Source: Isoetes taiwanensis (lineage: Eukaryota > Streptophyta > Lycopodiopsida > Isoetales > Isoetaceae). Taken from it: DNA of 64,000 nt. The notes below the pieces were generated by a model, which was given only the letters and a program-made list of their open reading frames with translations, ran no database searches and was not told the DNA's origin. Position numbers and translations under genes: made by a program. Below are positions 34,034-43,920 of the stretch, in pieces. Location: assembly GCA_021234155.1 (NCBI GenBank), contig JAJEKV010000047.1:10786701-10850700 (forward strand), read 5' to 3'. Positions within the stretch are counted from its first letter, which is position 1. Every line of letters begins with the position of its first letter.

Positions 34034-35672
34034 TTAGCTAAAATACAGACAGTCTTGCTCTTGTTCTTCAATGTTCTTATGTTGAGTTGTTGTTATACCG
34101 TCAGCAACATCGTGAGAGGATGGGCCTTGAGCATGAGAAGATGTGGGAGATACAGAGGGTGGAACAGCAGAATGCGTATTTGATGCTTTGGCATGTGCAG
34201 CATTTGCAGCAGCAGCAACAGTGGTATGAGTGGTCGTAGCATGATGAAATGTGTCAGCAAAGGTTGCATGTGATGGTGTAAAGATTCGTATTTTTCCACG
34301 GATCAATGCAGCCTTACCACCATTCTTTTGAATATCCTGGACCTTTTGTAAGTGCTGGCATCTTGCTAATTGCTGTGATTTAGTAGATGTGCAAATACTG
34401 AGATGTCTCTTTCAATCGCTTCGCCTACTTCAGAATATCTATTTTAGTACTCAAATTTGGCACTGTAAATTTCACTATGCATGGGCAGTGAGCTACAATG
34501 CTCCTATCCTGTATATAGCAGTAACAACAGCTAGTGTTGTGAGGTCCAATTTAGCCAACACCAAAGTTTGTACCTTCGGCTGCAAGCCCTCTAACGCTTC
34601 TTCTTCCATGCCACGAATCACCAAATTACATTGATGATTGTGTCTGTCAATGTATTCTCGACGCCTCTGAGCAGATGTAGATGCAATACCTGTTATATGG
34701 GAGTATCGAGATTGTGAGAAGGATGAACTAGGCATAGATCTCACATTAGGATCAATATAGTTTGGAGAAGAAGATGGAAGTGTCTTGGTAGCATGAGAAT
34801 AGGAATGTTCCAACGCAATAACTCGACCAGATGTTTCCTTAGCAAGCTTAGTCACTTGGCAGGTCAGGCTTTCTTCCAACTAGTAGACACATCAGAGACG
34901 TGACAGAGTAAATCTTGCCTCTGCTTATCTATATCAACCAGTAGGTGCTCCAAAGTTATATGACAAGCATCAAACTTCAACTTTGCGCCCTCAATTGTTT
35001 CCCAAAGCTTTGCATGCTCAGCATTATTTTTTCTAGTGAGCATTTCAAGGTCATTATGACACTTTGAAAATTCAGACTTCAATGCACATCTGAATTGTGC
35101 CATCTCCTGTTGCTTTGTGCAAAGTATCAGTAAGAATGTCAAACTTATTCTCTCAGTCTCTTGAAGAAAATTGACATAGAGAGGAAGACGGGCTAAACGT
35201 GGGAACTTGGATAAATCTTCAGGAGTCAATACCTCAGCAATCCACTCCCCTTCGTCAGCCTGAGTTGAACCTCCAATGCATGTTAGAGGTGTTACTGGGC
35301 AACTTGCGTTTACAATGCAATCCGCTCCTCATCTGCACCACGTATTGAACCTCCAACGCATGTTGGATGATCTTCTAAACTATCTGTACTATCATCACTT
35401 GTGGAAGTTTGTATTGGACGCTGATTATCTCGTTGGGAGTAAAGATGTAATACCCTATCCAATGTCTGGTGTTTTAAATGAGTGCCTTTATTGAAATGTC
35501 GAGTGACCTTACCCTTGTAGTGGTTATCTTTTTTTGTGGATCTTAGAGATGCTGATGTGTGAGCAAAGGGATTAACAAGTGCCACAAAAGGCCCCTTTGC
35601 TACTGCAAAAGAATGGAAGGAGCCATTGCCTCCAGAGTGCCAAAAATGGAGCAGAGTTACAGCAGCAACCAA
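34034..35672 (-). pseudogene. LINE ORF1-like relic (minus strand)
   Basis: Successive minus-strand frames (35672-35310, 35229-34864, 34879-34493, 34306-34034) read in order. They give a helical, coiled-coil-like middle (NAEHAKLWETIEGAKLKFDA). An RRM-like ORF1 segment follows: CNLVIRGMEEEALEGLQPKV and LDLTTLAVVTAIYRIGA. Then comes GGKAALIRGKIRIFTPSHA. This is the order of LINE ORF1 proteins (coiled coil, RRM, C-terminal domain with R-(I/V)G), comparable with the intact ORF1 at 46891. Stops and shifts show decay. It is opposite in orientation to the LINE at 35.9 kb. Confidence 0.55.
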
Positions 35673-35689
35673 CTACCAAACTCCCTCAA

Positions 35690-35975
35690 TATACACACCA
35701 TTGGAAAGATTACAAAGTATACTTTCCAAAGCACTAAAGAAGACTCTGATCTGAGTTTGGATGCACCAGATATGAGAACAGAGGTACTACCAGTGCAAGA
35801 TCCTTAAGAGGGCCAAAAATCAGATCCAAAATGGTAAGCATCTTCCAAGAAATCCTACAATCTATACATTGTTAAAAAGATCATGATATAAGTTTTCTAA
35901 CGCACCAAAAAACACTCTAATTTGACTTCAGATGCTCCAAATATGAGCAAAAAGGTACTATCCGTGCATGAATTT
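35690..35975. repeat. Diverged ~160-bp direct duplication
   Basis: CACCATTGGAAAGATTACAA...GAGAACAGAGGTACTACCAG (about 35697-35800) is repeated in diverged form at about 35860-35970 (TTGTTAAAAAGATCATGA...GAGCAAAAAGGTACTATCCG). It lies immediately before the LINE endonuclease frame. Confidence 0.55.
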
Positions 35976-36785
35976 TTTCATAGGCGCAAGAGAGAGAAAA
36001 TCATAGAGCCTAGAATACAAGAAGCAGGAAGTATCATGGAAAGATGGGAGCATTTTACCAAAAGGGTACCTCATTTCACAGGCTATCAATACTTTTCATT
36101 ATTTAATGAATGTCATGGGCAACGAGGTTGTGGCGGGATTGCTTGCTATTTCAAGGATGCCCTTTCTCCAAGTATCACGCTTCATAAAGTTGATAGATAT
36201 AACTACTACATGTGGATCAAACTCCATTGCAATAATGGTAGTGCCATTTTTATTGTTGCCTGTTACTTTCCACATACATCATCACCTTTCGATGATGAAT
36301 ATGATGTAGACCGCAGTGATCCTTATGGTGATCTTTATGATGACATTTCTCAAATCAAACAATTAGGGCATGCTATTCTTCTTGGTGACTTCAATGCTCG
36401 TACAGGTGCAATGCAAGCTGCTCAGCTTATACTTGAGGATGCCCATGACCCCTTATGAATGTCTGCTAATGAAACAATTTTGCCACATTCATTGCTTGAT
36501 GCTAACAAACCTATCTCAACATTTGGATGGGAACTCATTCAATTGTGTGAAGTCTTCGAAATGGTAACTTGTAATGGCTTAGAGCAATGGCCACATTCTA
36601 AAGGTGTTACTTGCAGACAGGATAGGCAGGGAAGCGGTACTAGTGTCGTTCATTATGTCATTTCCTAAGTGCAAGTCTTGGATCTCATTTCAGATTTTTG
36701 AATTAGCACAAGGCATAGAGATGAGGAAATAAATTCTAACCAATATCCACTTTATTTGTCATTAAAGTGGCAGCTTACAAAACTA
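35922..36785 (+). pseudogene. LINE endonuclease (EEP-type) relic
   Basis: The frame 35922-36458 contains QRGCGGIACYFKDALSPSI, FIVACYFPHTSSPFDDE and the exonuclease-endonuclease-phosphatase motif AILLGDFNARTG. It continues out of frame with FEMVTCNGLEQWPHSKG (36558-36608) and LDLISDF...YPLYLSLKWQL (36678-36775), the usual ending of LINE apurinic-like endonucleases. It is the 5' part of the plus-strand LINE whose RT begins near 37100. About 300 bp of unrelated sequence separates them. Confidence 0.75.
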
Positions 36786-37100
36786 AGAAGCGGAGGACTG
36801 AGAGATGGATGATGAGAGGCAAGCATCTAAAAGCTTATTATATATAAAGCGAGAGGAAGCATCTAGAACCTTTCTAGGCTTGCTAGGTCTAATTCTAACG
36901 TTGCTAGGTGTCTGCCACTCCTCAGTCAAGATATACATTTATCTTTAAATCTCGAAATGAAGATAAATGTCTACTTCTTGATCGATCAAGTCACGAAACA
37001 CTGAAACAGAGGCATATAAAGGTAAGAAACCAAATTTATACCTATAAATAAGGTTGTGCTATAATACGAGAAAATAAACTAAGATGGAACTAACCTCTTG

Positions 37101-37985
37101 CACCAGATTGTCAGGCAGTTGATATATGCTGATGATATGGACCTCCTTGCTTACTCCTTGCAGACATGAAGAGCCATCTCGATGCTCTAGACAAATTCTG
37201 CCATGCGAATCAACCTAGCCCAGGCTAAGGTGTTCCTTATCTCATCCTCATTTCAACCATGACTCTTCTCCTTCAGTTATCAAGGGCAAAATATGGAAGT
37301 GGCATCCACCTACAGGTATTTGGGAGTGGAGTTTCCCTCTAGTATGTAGTGAGATGCTTCCATCCATCTACGGCAGTAGCAGACTGGACGGCACTATATG
37401 CCATGCAGACAATAGTCATAAAGCAGAGTTATACGACTGGGCCCATCAGTCGCACCTCTTCAGGGTCTTGGTGGAGCCTGTCCTTTTATACAGGGTCAAG
37501 ATCTGGGGCCGCATTGTGTCCCTTGCTACCTTGATTTGGAGCAGGTACGAAAAGCCTTCTTGGCTCAAGCACTGGGGGGTGAAGTCCACGGTCCCATATC
37601 AGATCCTGCTGCAAGAGGCAAGTTTCTTACCTCTTCAGAGAACAGCCCTGGATCTTCACATCTTCTACTTTTAGAAGGTGGTCACTATGGACGATGCTTG
37701 CCTCCCTAGTCTGGCTTATGCCATCGCAATGGAGCCACAATGCCTCAAGGCATGTTGGAAGGAAAAGTGAGCTCAGTGGTTTGCCAGATGGAATGTGCAG
37801 GAGCACAGGTGCAAACAAAGGCAGATCGCTACAACTTGATATCTTGATGCATGTTTCCTCAGCAAGCTCTATGATGCCAGCACCCTTGAACAGGCCAAGA
37901 CAGCACATTACCAGCGCCACATTAATCCTTCATTGGAATGGGGTCCACAGTGTTACTTCCGTATCCATCTATCTATAAAAAGGCA
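37101..37985 (+). pseudogene. LINE reverse transcriptase and C-terminal region, left part
   Basis: Translation in shifting frames gives QLIYADDMDLLAYSLQ (catalytic YADD), HLDALDKFCHAN, YRYLGVEF, LYAMQTIVIK and LLQEASFLPLQRTALDLHIF. This is the RT palm and thumb followed by the LINE-specific tail. The tail (37645-37985) is duplicated at 24335-24690. The element is cut near 37985 by a minus-strand LINE and resumes at 39486. Confidence 0.75.
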
Positions 37986-39485
37986 CAGTAAGACAGAAGA
38001 AAGTAATGTAATATCATAAGTTTCCACTGGTATCATCGGTGGATGTACTACTCTCACTCTCCAAATGTGTATCACTAAAATAATCACTAACAGTTTTCAC
38101 TCTCTTGGAGTGTCTCTCTCGATGTTCAATCACATCAGATACAAAATAACATATTTTCTTAGTGGGGAGCTCAAACAACTCTACCAAGGATGATGCATAT
38201 ATGTCATACTTACCTCTGATATCCTCATAGAATGAACACCATAGCAGTGTGTAACATTCATCTTCTATGTGCCCTCCATCACATAGTTCATATGTGCGCT
38301 GCTCCCTAGATATCCCATACCACCTTCTCGTTTCTATCTTCAAGTAATGCGAGCTCAACCTTAAGCGTGCCAACCCATGGCGGAAGTGCAAAGATATCTC
38401 ATCCGATAGATATTTAGCTTCCGTGAGCTGTGGATTGATAGATGTGCGGTAGAAGAACGTCTTAGTCTCAGGTGTTCTCCATAGTTTTTTGTGCATACGC
38501 TGTGTCACCAGCTTACGCATATCCTCTTTACTGCCCACTAAATCTTCAATTTTAAGATTCCATTTTTTCAGCCACATCTCTGCATCATAATACCACCCTT
38601 TCTCCTTGCTGGCACTCATTGCTATATGCGGCAAGCGATCATCTTCCAAGCGGCGAACTCTGGCAATGTATACTGCAAAATGTAGTATAGCTTCACATTC
38701 TAGCGGGAGCAAGCCTCCGTCTGCTAACATCATAGAATATGGTATCTGTAATTTGACCCCTAGTTCAGAATGCAAGAATCTCTTTTGTAGTTTTTCAATA
38801 GACAGCCACAAATTAGCTGGGAAACTAGGGCCCTACACCTCACAACCATAAAGAACGACCGTCTGGACCAATGTTTTAAAAAGCATTTTCTTCATGTGCC
38901 AATCCCACAAATGAATTCTCTTACATATCTTCTGCAGCATGCATAAGGCCTTAAGCCCATTGTTGTATCTTTGCTCAACACATAAATTCCACCTATATCC
39001 ACTTTCAAAGATGACCCCTAAGTATTTGAAAGATGTCACTGTCTCCAGCTGGTGTCCTTTATATTGGAATACATGTTTTGTGCGAGTGCCAACGACCATA
39101 ACTTTTGTTTTAGATATATTTACCTCCAAACCAGTTTTGTCCCAGAAAGCAGCGAGTATCTCAAGATGTGTGTCCAGCCCTTGCTTAGTTCTAGCAATTA
39201 AGACCACGTCATCCGCATATAACAAGAGTGAAATCACATGCCAAAAGGGCACCTGGACCACCATTATATACAATCCAATCCTCTAATTCGTCTATGAATA
39301 TGCCAAATAATGTAGGAGATAGCGGGCACCCCTGCTTCACGCCAATATTGCTGTGTATGTGTTCCTTGCAAAGATGAGACCACAGTTGGAATAGCTCTAC
39401 TAGGACCTTGTCATACAATGCTCGGACAGCCTCTCTCAATTTTGTCAGTTTTGTAGAGAGACTGATTGGAGAACCACGGCAGGAC
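37986..39485 (-). mobile_element. Minus-strand LINE, 5'-truncated, nested in plus-strand LINE
   Basis: In minus-strand order: IGVKQGCPLSPTLFGIFIDE (RT motif B, 39360-39290), SLLLYADDVVLIARTKQGLD (YADD, about 39215), VTSFKYLGVIF and LVQTVVLYGCEV. Then comes a 265-codon open frame (38811-38014) containing LARLRLSSHYL and ELCDGGHIEDECYTLLWC. This is the same domain order and C-terminal C-x2-C...EDE-C/H finger as the TC-tailed LINEs at 45-59 kb, but it lacks their 3' stem-loop and (TC)n tail. The flanking plus-strand LINE is collinear with 24335-25175 across the break, which shows nested insertion. Confidence 0.8.
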
Positions 39486-39830
39486 ATGCTCTGTAGATAC
39501 TGTAAAATGGGAGTCGTTGAAGATGAATGTCATACCCTATAGGGATGTCTGGCACATGAACAAATTCAGGTGCGCTATGCTGAGTTGGTCAGGCCTAGGC
39601 AACCACTATACGTGATACTAAATGCGACCTCAGTCGGATGCTGGGATCATACCTCCAGGAGGTCATGGATCTGCAGGATCAACTATATCCCATGACACTC
39701 GCATGATTTGAATCTGTCTTGTTTCATATGTATACTTATATAGTTTGATAGCATTCTTATTACTGTCATGGTTTTTCCCTCAAAAACCTTTCGTGAAGGG
39801 GGGTTTGGGGGTTACTCTTCTTGTTCCTCA
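39486..39830 (+). pseudogene. LINE C-terminal finger and 3' UTR, right part
   Basis: Resumes the interrupted element with CRYCKMGVVEDECHTL (C-x2-C...EDE-C-H, zinc-finger-like). The 3' UTR is homologous to 24780-25110 (shared GGGATCATACCTCCAGGAGG, then TTTTCCCTC). Confidence 0.65.
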
Positions 39831-39981
39831 CCCATATATGCTCCCACATAGTAATATTCCTTGCCTATTCTTGGTGAATTTTACTCACTTTGGATATGCA
39901 CGATTCTAAGTTTACCTTGTCCACTTATAGATGACTCGTGGTTGTATGGTTTGACATGCTATTTTGTATGACCAATCACGT

Positions 39982-40023
<42 letters not shown>
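39982..40023. repeat. (TC)n microsatellite, left of SINE-unit array
   Basis: About 42 bp of pure TC directly before the first unit of the tandem array. Confidence 0.95.
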
Positions 40024-40026
<3 letters not shown>

Positions 40027-41232
40027 TGCTCAACGGATGTGTGGCGAGTTGGTATAGACCTAGTGATGCCTAAGATTTGTGCACTTTGGTCAGGGGTTCA
40101 AACCTCTGCTTTAGATGTCATTTTTTGATGGGAGTTGCTAGGAGTTATATTAATGATGAACCCCGACGTAGCAGAACTTTCTGTTGATACATGTCCACTA
40201 TGGTCCATTCGGCGCAACCCGATATGGATAGGATATGAAGGTGTCTACTAGACTTGACTGTCTGGTGACTACTATGGACCTTAAACAAAAAGAATAAAAA
40301 ATACTCGTGACTTCCTAAGGCAGGAGATATCTCTGCCTACAAAGCATACATGTACCACAAAAGTTTTGCTTAACGGATGTGTGGCGAGTTGGTATAGACT
40401 TAGTGATGCCTAAGATTTGTGCACTTTGGTCAGGGGTTCAAACCCTTGCTTTAGATGTCATTTCTTGATGGGAGTTGCTAGGGGTTATATTAATGATGAA
40501 CCACGACGAAAGCGTAACTTTCTCGTTGATACATGTCCACTATGGTCCATTCTACAAGCAACCCGATATGGATAGGATATGAAGGTGTCTACTAGACTTG
40601 ACTTGCTGGTGTCACCTTACTATGGACCTTAAACAAAAAGAATAAAAAATACTCGTGACTTCCTAAGGCAGGAGATATCTCTGCCTACAAAGTGTACATG
40701 TACCACAAAAGAACGGATGTGTGGCGAGTTGGTATAGACCTAGTGATGTTTAAGATTTGTGCACTTTGGTCAGGGGTTCAAACCCTTGCTTTAGATGTCA
40801 TTTCTTGATGGGAGTTGCTAGGGGTTATATTAATGATGAACCCTGACGTAGCAGAACTTTCTGTTGATACATGTCCACTATGGTCCATTCGGCGCAACCC
40901 GATATGGATAGGATATGAAGGTGTCTACTAGACTTGACTGTCTGGTGTCACCTTACTATGGACCTTAAACAAAAAGAATAAAAAATACTCGTGACTTCCT
41001 TAGGCAGGAGATATCTCTGCCTACAAAGTGTACATGTACCACAAAAGTTTTGCTCAACGGATGTGTGGCGAGTTGGTATAGACCTACTTGCCTAAGATTT
41101 GTGCACTTTGGTCAGGGGTTTAAACCCCTGCTTTAGATGTCATTTCTTGATGGGAGTTGCTAGGGGTTATATTAATGATGAACCCTGACGTAGTAGAACT
41201 TTCTGTTGATACATGTCCATTTGGCGCAATCC
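40024..41232 (+). repeat. Tandem array of ~344-bp tRNA-derived unit, plus orientation
   Basis: Units with head AACGGATGTGTGGCGAGTTG begin at 40032, 40372, 40712 and 41056 (periods 340, 340, 344). Each unit has a box A-like TGGCGAGTTGGTATAGAC and, about 45 bp on, a box B-like GGGGTTCAAACCCNTG, as in tRNA-derived SINEs. The tail is A-rich (AAACAAAAAGAATAAAAAAT) followed by the near-palindrome AGGCAGGAGATATCTCTGCCT. The last unit is cut at 41232, where the array inverts. Individual units differ by small changes such as AGCAGAACTTTC versus AAGCGTAACTTTC. Confidence 0.9.
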
Positions 41233-41579
41233 CTCGCCACACATCCGTTGAGCAAAACTTTTGTGGTACATGTACACTTTGTAGGCAGAGATATCTCCTG
41301 CCTTAGGAAGTCACGAGTATTTTTTATTCTTTTTGTTTAAGGTCCATAGTAAGGTGACACCAGACAGTCAAGTCTAGTAGACACCTTCATATCCTATCCA
41401 TATCGGGTTGCGCCGAATGGACCATAGTAGACATGTATCAACAGAAAGTTCTGCTACGTCAGGGTTCATCATTAATATAACCCCTAGCAACTCCCATCAA
41501 GAAATGACATCTAAAGCAAGGGTTTGAACCCCTGACCAAAGTGCACAAATCTTAAACATCACTAGGTCTATACCAACTC
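41233..41579 (-). repeat. Same ~344-bp unit, inverted, first copy
   Basis: Starts TCGCCACACATCCGTTGAGC, the reverse complement of a unit head preceded by the tail of the next unit. It is broken at 41579 by the hAT element. Adding the part after 43920 gives a 344-bp period, so the minus array was continuous before that insertion. Confidence 0.9.
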
Positions 41580-41972
41580 CAGGGTAAATTTTAAGGAGCT
41601 TAAAGTTTTATTGCAAAAATTTAAGGTTGGCTAAACTTCCAAGGAAAGGATAAATTTGTGTTTTTATTTGGCTATATTTGCTTATTTTGAGTCCTTGATT
41701 TATATTGGACTTGGCTAAAATTGATTATTTTACTTTTCCACTGACAATTTTAGTTGGCAACTTTCACAATCCTTTAAAAATCATCACAAAAGCATTAATC
41801 TAGCCCCCCTTCCAAAAAAACAAAACAAAAAGAGAAGGTAATGTAAATGATAAGACTTTCTTTTGGGCATTGATGTGCACTCCTAGTTTATAATTGATGT
41901 AAACATCTCTACCTTCTTGGGCTACACAGTATTTTCTCCTTGAATTGCTCCTCTAGATTTGTCATATTCATA

Positions 41973-42140
41973 TCCAAGGATTTAAGTTCAAAGACTTAGC
42001 ATGGGGATTTTTGCAATATCCAAGTGCATCCTAAGTTCAAATCCACCTATAATGTTAAATCCAAGGATTTAAGTTCAAAGACTTAGCATGGTGATTTTTG
42101 CAATATCCAAGTGCATCCTAAGTTCAAATCCACCTATAAT
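41973..42140. repeat. 87-bp tandem duplication within the hAT element
   Basis: Two units starting TCCAAGGATTTAAGTTCAAA at 41973 and 42060 are nearly identical. Confidence 0.9.
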
Positions 42141-42494
42141 TGAATTTGACCTTGACAAAAAGAACTGCTGCTTGAAAAATCGATGGACAAACCACTAGTT
42201 ATACATCAGATACGAATAACTAGTTATGCAATAACCATTCGGCTTAGCTTCATTCAATATTTTAGATTAACGTCAAAACTTGACAAACCTATAAAACACT
42301 GCCATTGCTAAATCAATACGTTTAAGATGGCCGTCTTCCAAGACTAGTGCAACCTTGACGTATTTTCTTCTGTACGGTACCAGTCTGCAATTGGCTTCAA
42401 CCTAGAGCATACCATCTTGATTTAATGCCATCGTTTAGCTGCACACATGTTTAACTAGTACCTGGAATGAGGAAACCCAATTCAGCACCTTTAC

Positions 42495-42800
42495 CACCAA
42501 TTCTTAAAAAGTCACAAGCCATATGAACACCACCATGAATAGCTATTCCAATAGTGATGGTTCCTGCAATTACAGGTGCACCAGATCACTGTAAAAACCA
42601 GTGAACTATGAATTTTAAGGAAAGACAATACTAGAACGTTGTAAAAACCAGTGCTATGAATCTTAAGGAAAGACAATACTGTACATGCCTTGTGAAAGCA
42701 AAGGTTGTCATCAAAGGATACAGCATTTTCAATAAATGTGGACCGTAACCATATTATTGTATTTTTAACTTGGTAACACTGCCATAGCAGGACTGATGCA
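42495..42800 (-). pseudogene. Respiratory burst oxidase (NADPH oxidase) gene fragment
   Basis: RBOH proteins are plasma-membrane NADPH oxidases. Minus-strand exon-like pieces match the ferric-reductase core. Near 42795-42689 lies AMAVLP, then after a 1-base shift NTIIWLRSTFIENAVSFDDN and LCFHK (family: CRNTITWLRS...VPFDDNINFHK). The piece at 42563-42495 reads GTITIGIAIHGGVHMACDFL, which includes the haem-ligand-type H-x-H-xx-CDF segment. The acceptor TGCAG is intact and the left donor may be GC (AAG|GCATGT). The intron contains a ~45-bp duplication. FAD, NADPH and EF-hand parts are absent. It lies inside the hAT element. Confidence 0.7.
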
Positions 42801-43032
42801 CGCAAAACCCATGAAGATTAAAAGATGCATAAAGTAGACCATGATGCACATGAATACAGAAATCAGTAGATTCAGATCGGAGTACAACACATCTATGGTG
42901 ACAAGTTCCAGGAAAACAGTAAGGGAAATTTAGGGCAAATGACATGAAATTATGTCTAGAATATTGTCCAACCAAGTGACAACTGTTTTTCTCAATCTAT
43001 ATAATTCAATCTATCTGCAGTACACTAAATTA

Positions 43033-43250
43033 TATTGAACAACCTGAAAAACCCTTATAGATAGTCACAGTCAGAACATCTTTCTGCAGCTTTACCCTTA
43101 AATCTTTCACTTTAGAACGTTTAAAATTCTCTTTTAGACTTTTCTTTGCATTTACCATCTTATTTTGTGTAGAGATTTGCAGAGTTCGACCACGGCCAAG
43201 TTCAACGGAGATGTCGTCTTCTCTATATCCTAGCTTTTCAACAAAAAATC
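43033..43250 (-). pseudogene. Alpha-crystallin (small heat-shock) domain fragment
   Basis: Minus-strand reading GYREDDISVELGRGRTLQIS, then a short basic stretch, then KVKDLRVKLQKDVLTVTIYK and a stop after FSGCSI. This resembles the first and last thirds of the alpha-crystallin domain (GL-kEDv-VEv-g-LqISG ... vk-v-A-l-nGVLTVt-pK). The middle strand is missing and the final GVLTV is DVLTV. It is cargo of the hAT element, and whether it is expressed is unknown. Confidence 0.55.
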
Positions 43251-43413
43251 GAAAGAAAATCCCAGAGAAGAAAATAAATGGACGAAAACTAGAAAGGGCT
43301 AAAAAAGCTCTGTAACACCCAAACCTTCTGCCAATGCTCCAGTTCAGGTAACACATAACAGAATGGATCCATAAGAAATTCACACAAAATCGTCAAGCAA
43401 AATGTTTCTTTAC

Positions 43414-43650
43414 CTGAAATACTCCATCTAAAGCAAGTGCACTGATTCGAATATGATGTTCTGAGTTGCCTGTAAACATAAATCGAGTGCAAGCCATGAA
43501 TAATATGTGCTTTGATAAACAGATAAAAGCTTTTGTATGAAAGCTTACCGATTCCTGTTATTAACAATCCCGAATCCCCATTTACATACAATCGAAAGAC
43601 TTCAAGCTTATAATCTACAAGACCTAGATAATGATTCGTACCTCTTAGGG
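43414..43650 (-). pseudogene. Unidentified exon pair in the hAT element
   Basis: One exon ending at 43549 reads NHYLGLVDYKLEVFRLYVNG, then DSGLLITGIG. The next, 43469-43414, reads NSEHHIRISALALDGVFQ. Acceptor (TTTACAG) and donors (GTAAGC, GTAAAG) are consensus-like and the frame joins across the intron. The family is not recognised. It shares orientation with the other two cargo pieces. Confidence 0.45.
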
Positions 43651-43920
43651 ACGAATGAAGTAGAAAAAAATGGGTATTTCGTATTCTAATGGCATGCACA
43701 TCCGTCCTCATTGAAGGCGAATCGGCTCACCTACCTCGACTGTTACAATTTTCGAATGGCAAAAATGTGGTCAAATTTTCGAATGGAAAAATTTCAGTTG
43801 TCGATTTTTTTTTTTTTTCCAACAATGGTCCTCTAACACATTCGCCATTTTTTTCAACCAAGGCCCTAAAATTTTGCCATTTGGCGATTAATCGCCACTC
43901 TTTGACACCCTGACCAACTC

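Larger units (their letters stand above)
41580..43912. mobile_element. 2.33-kb hAT element carrying host-gene fragments (Pack-hAT type)
   Basis: Ends CAGGGTAAATTTT and GACACCCTG (short CAGGGT/ACCCTG inverted termini), flanked by a perfect 8-bp duplication ACCAACTC at 41572-41579 and 43913-43920. The insertion point falls inside a SINE-like tandem unit, and removing the element restores the 344-bp period exactly. The left subterminal region (41600-41760) has the GGCTAAA words of the elements at 900 and 8621. No transposase is seen. The cargo on the minus strand resembles a respiratory burst oxidase, an alpha-crystallin domain and an unidentified exon pair. An 87-bp tandem duplication lies at 41973-42140. 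Confidence 0.9.

Noticed and set aside
35922-36458. A host endonuclease gene
   Set aside because: GDFNARTG and the surrounding pattern are LINE-type, the frame is broken just after, and RT follows downstream.
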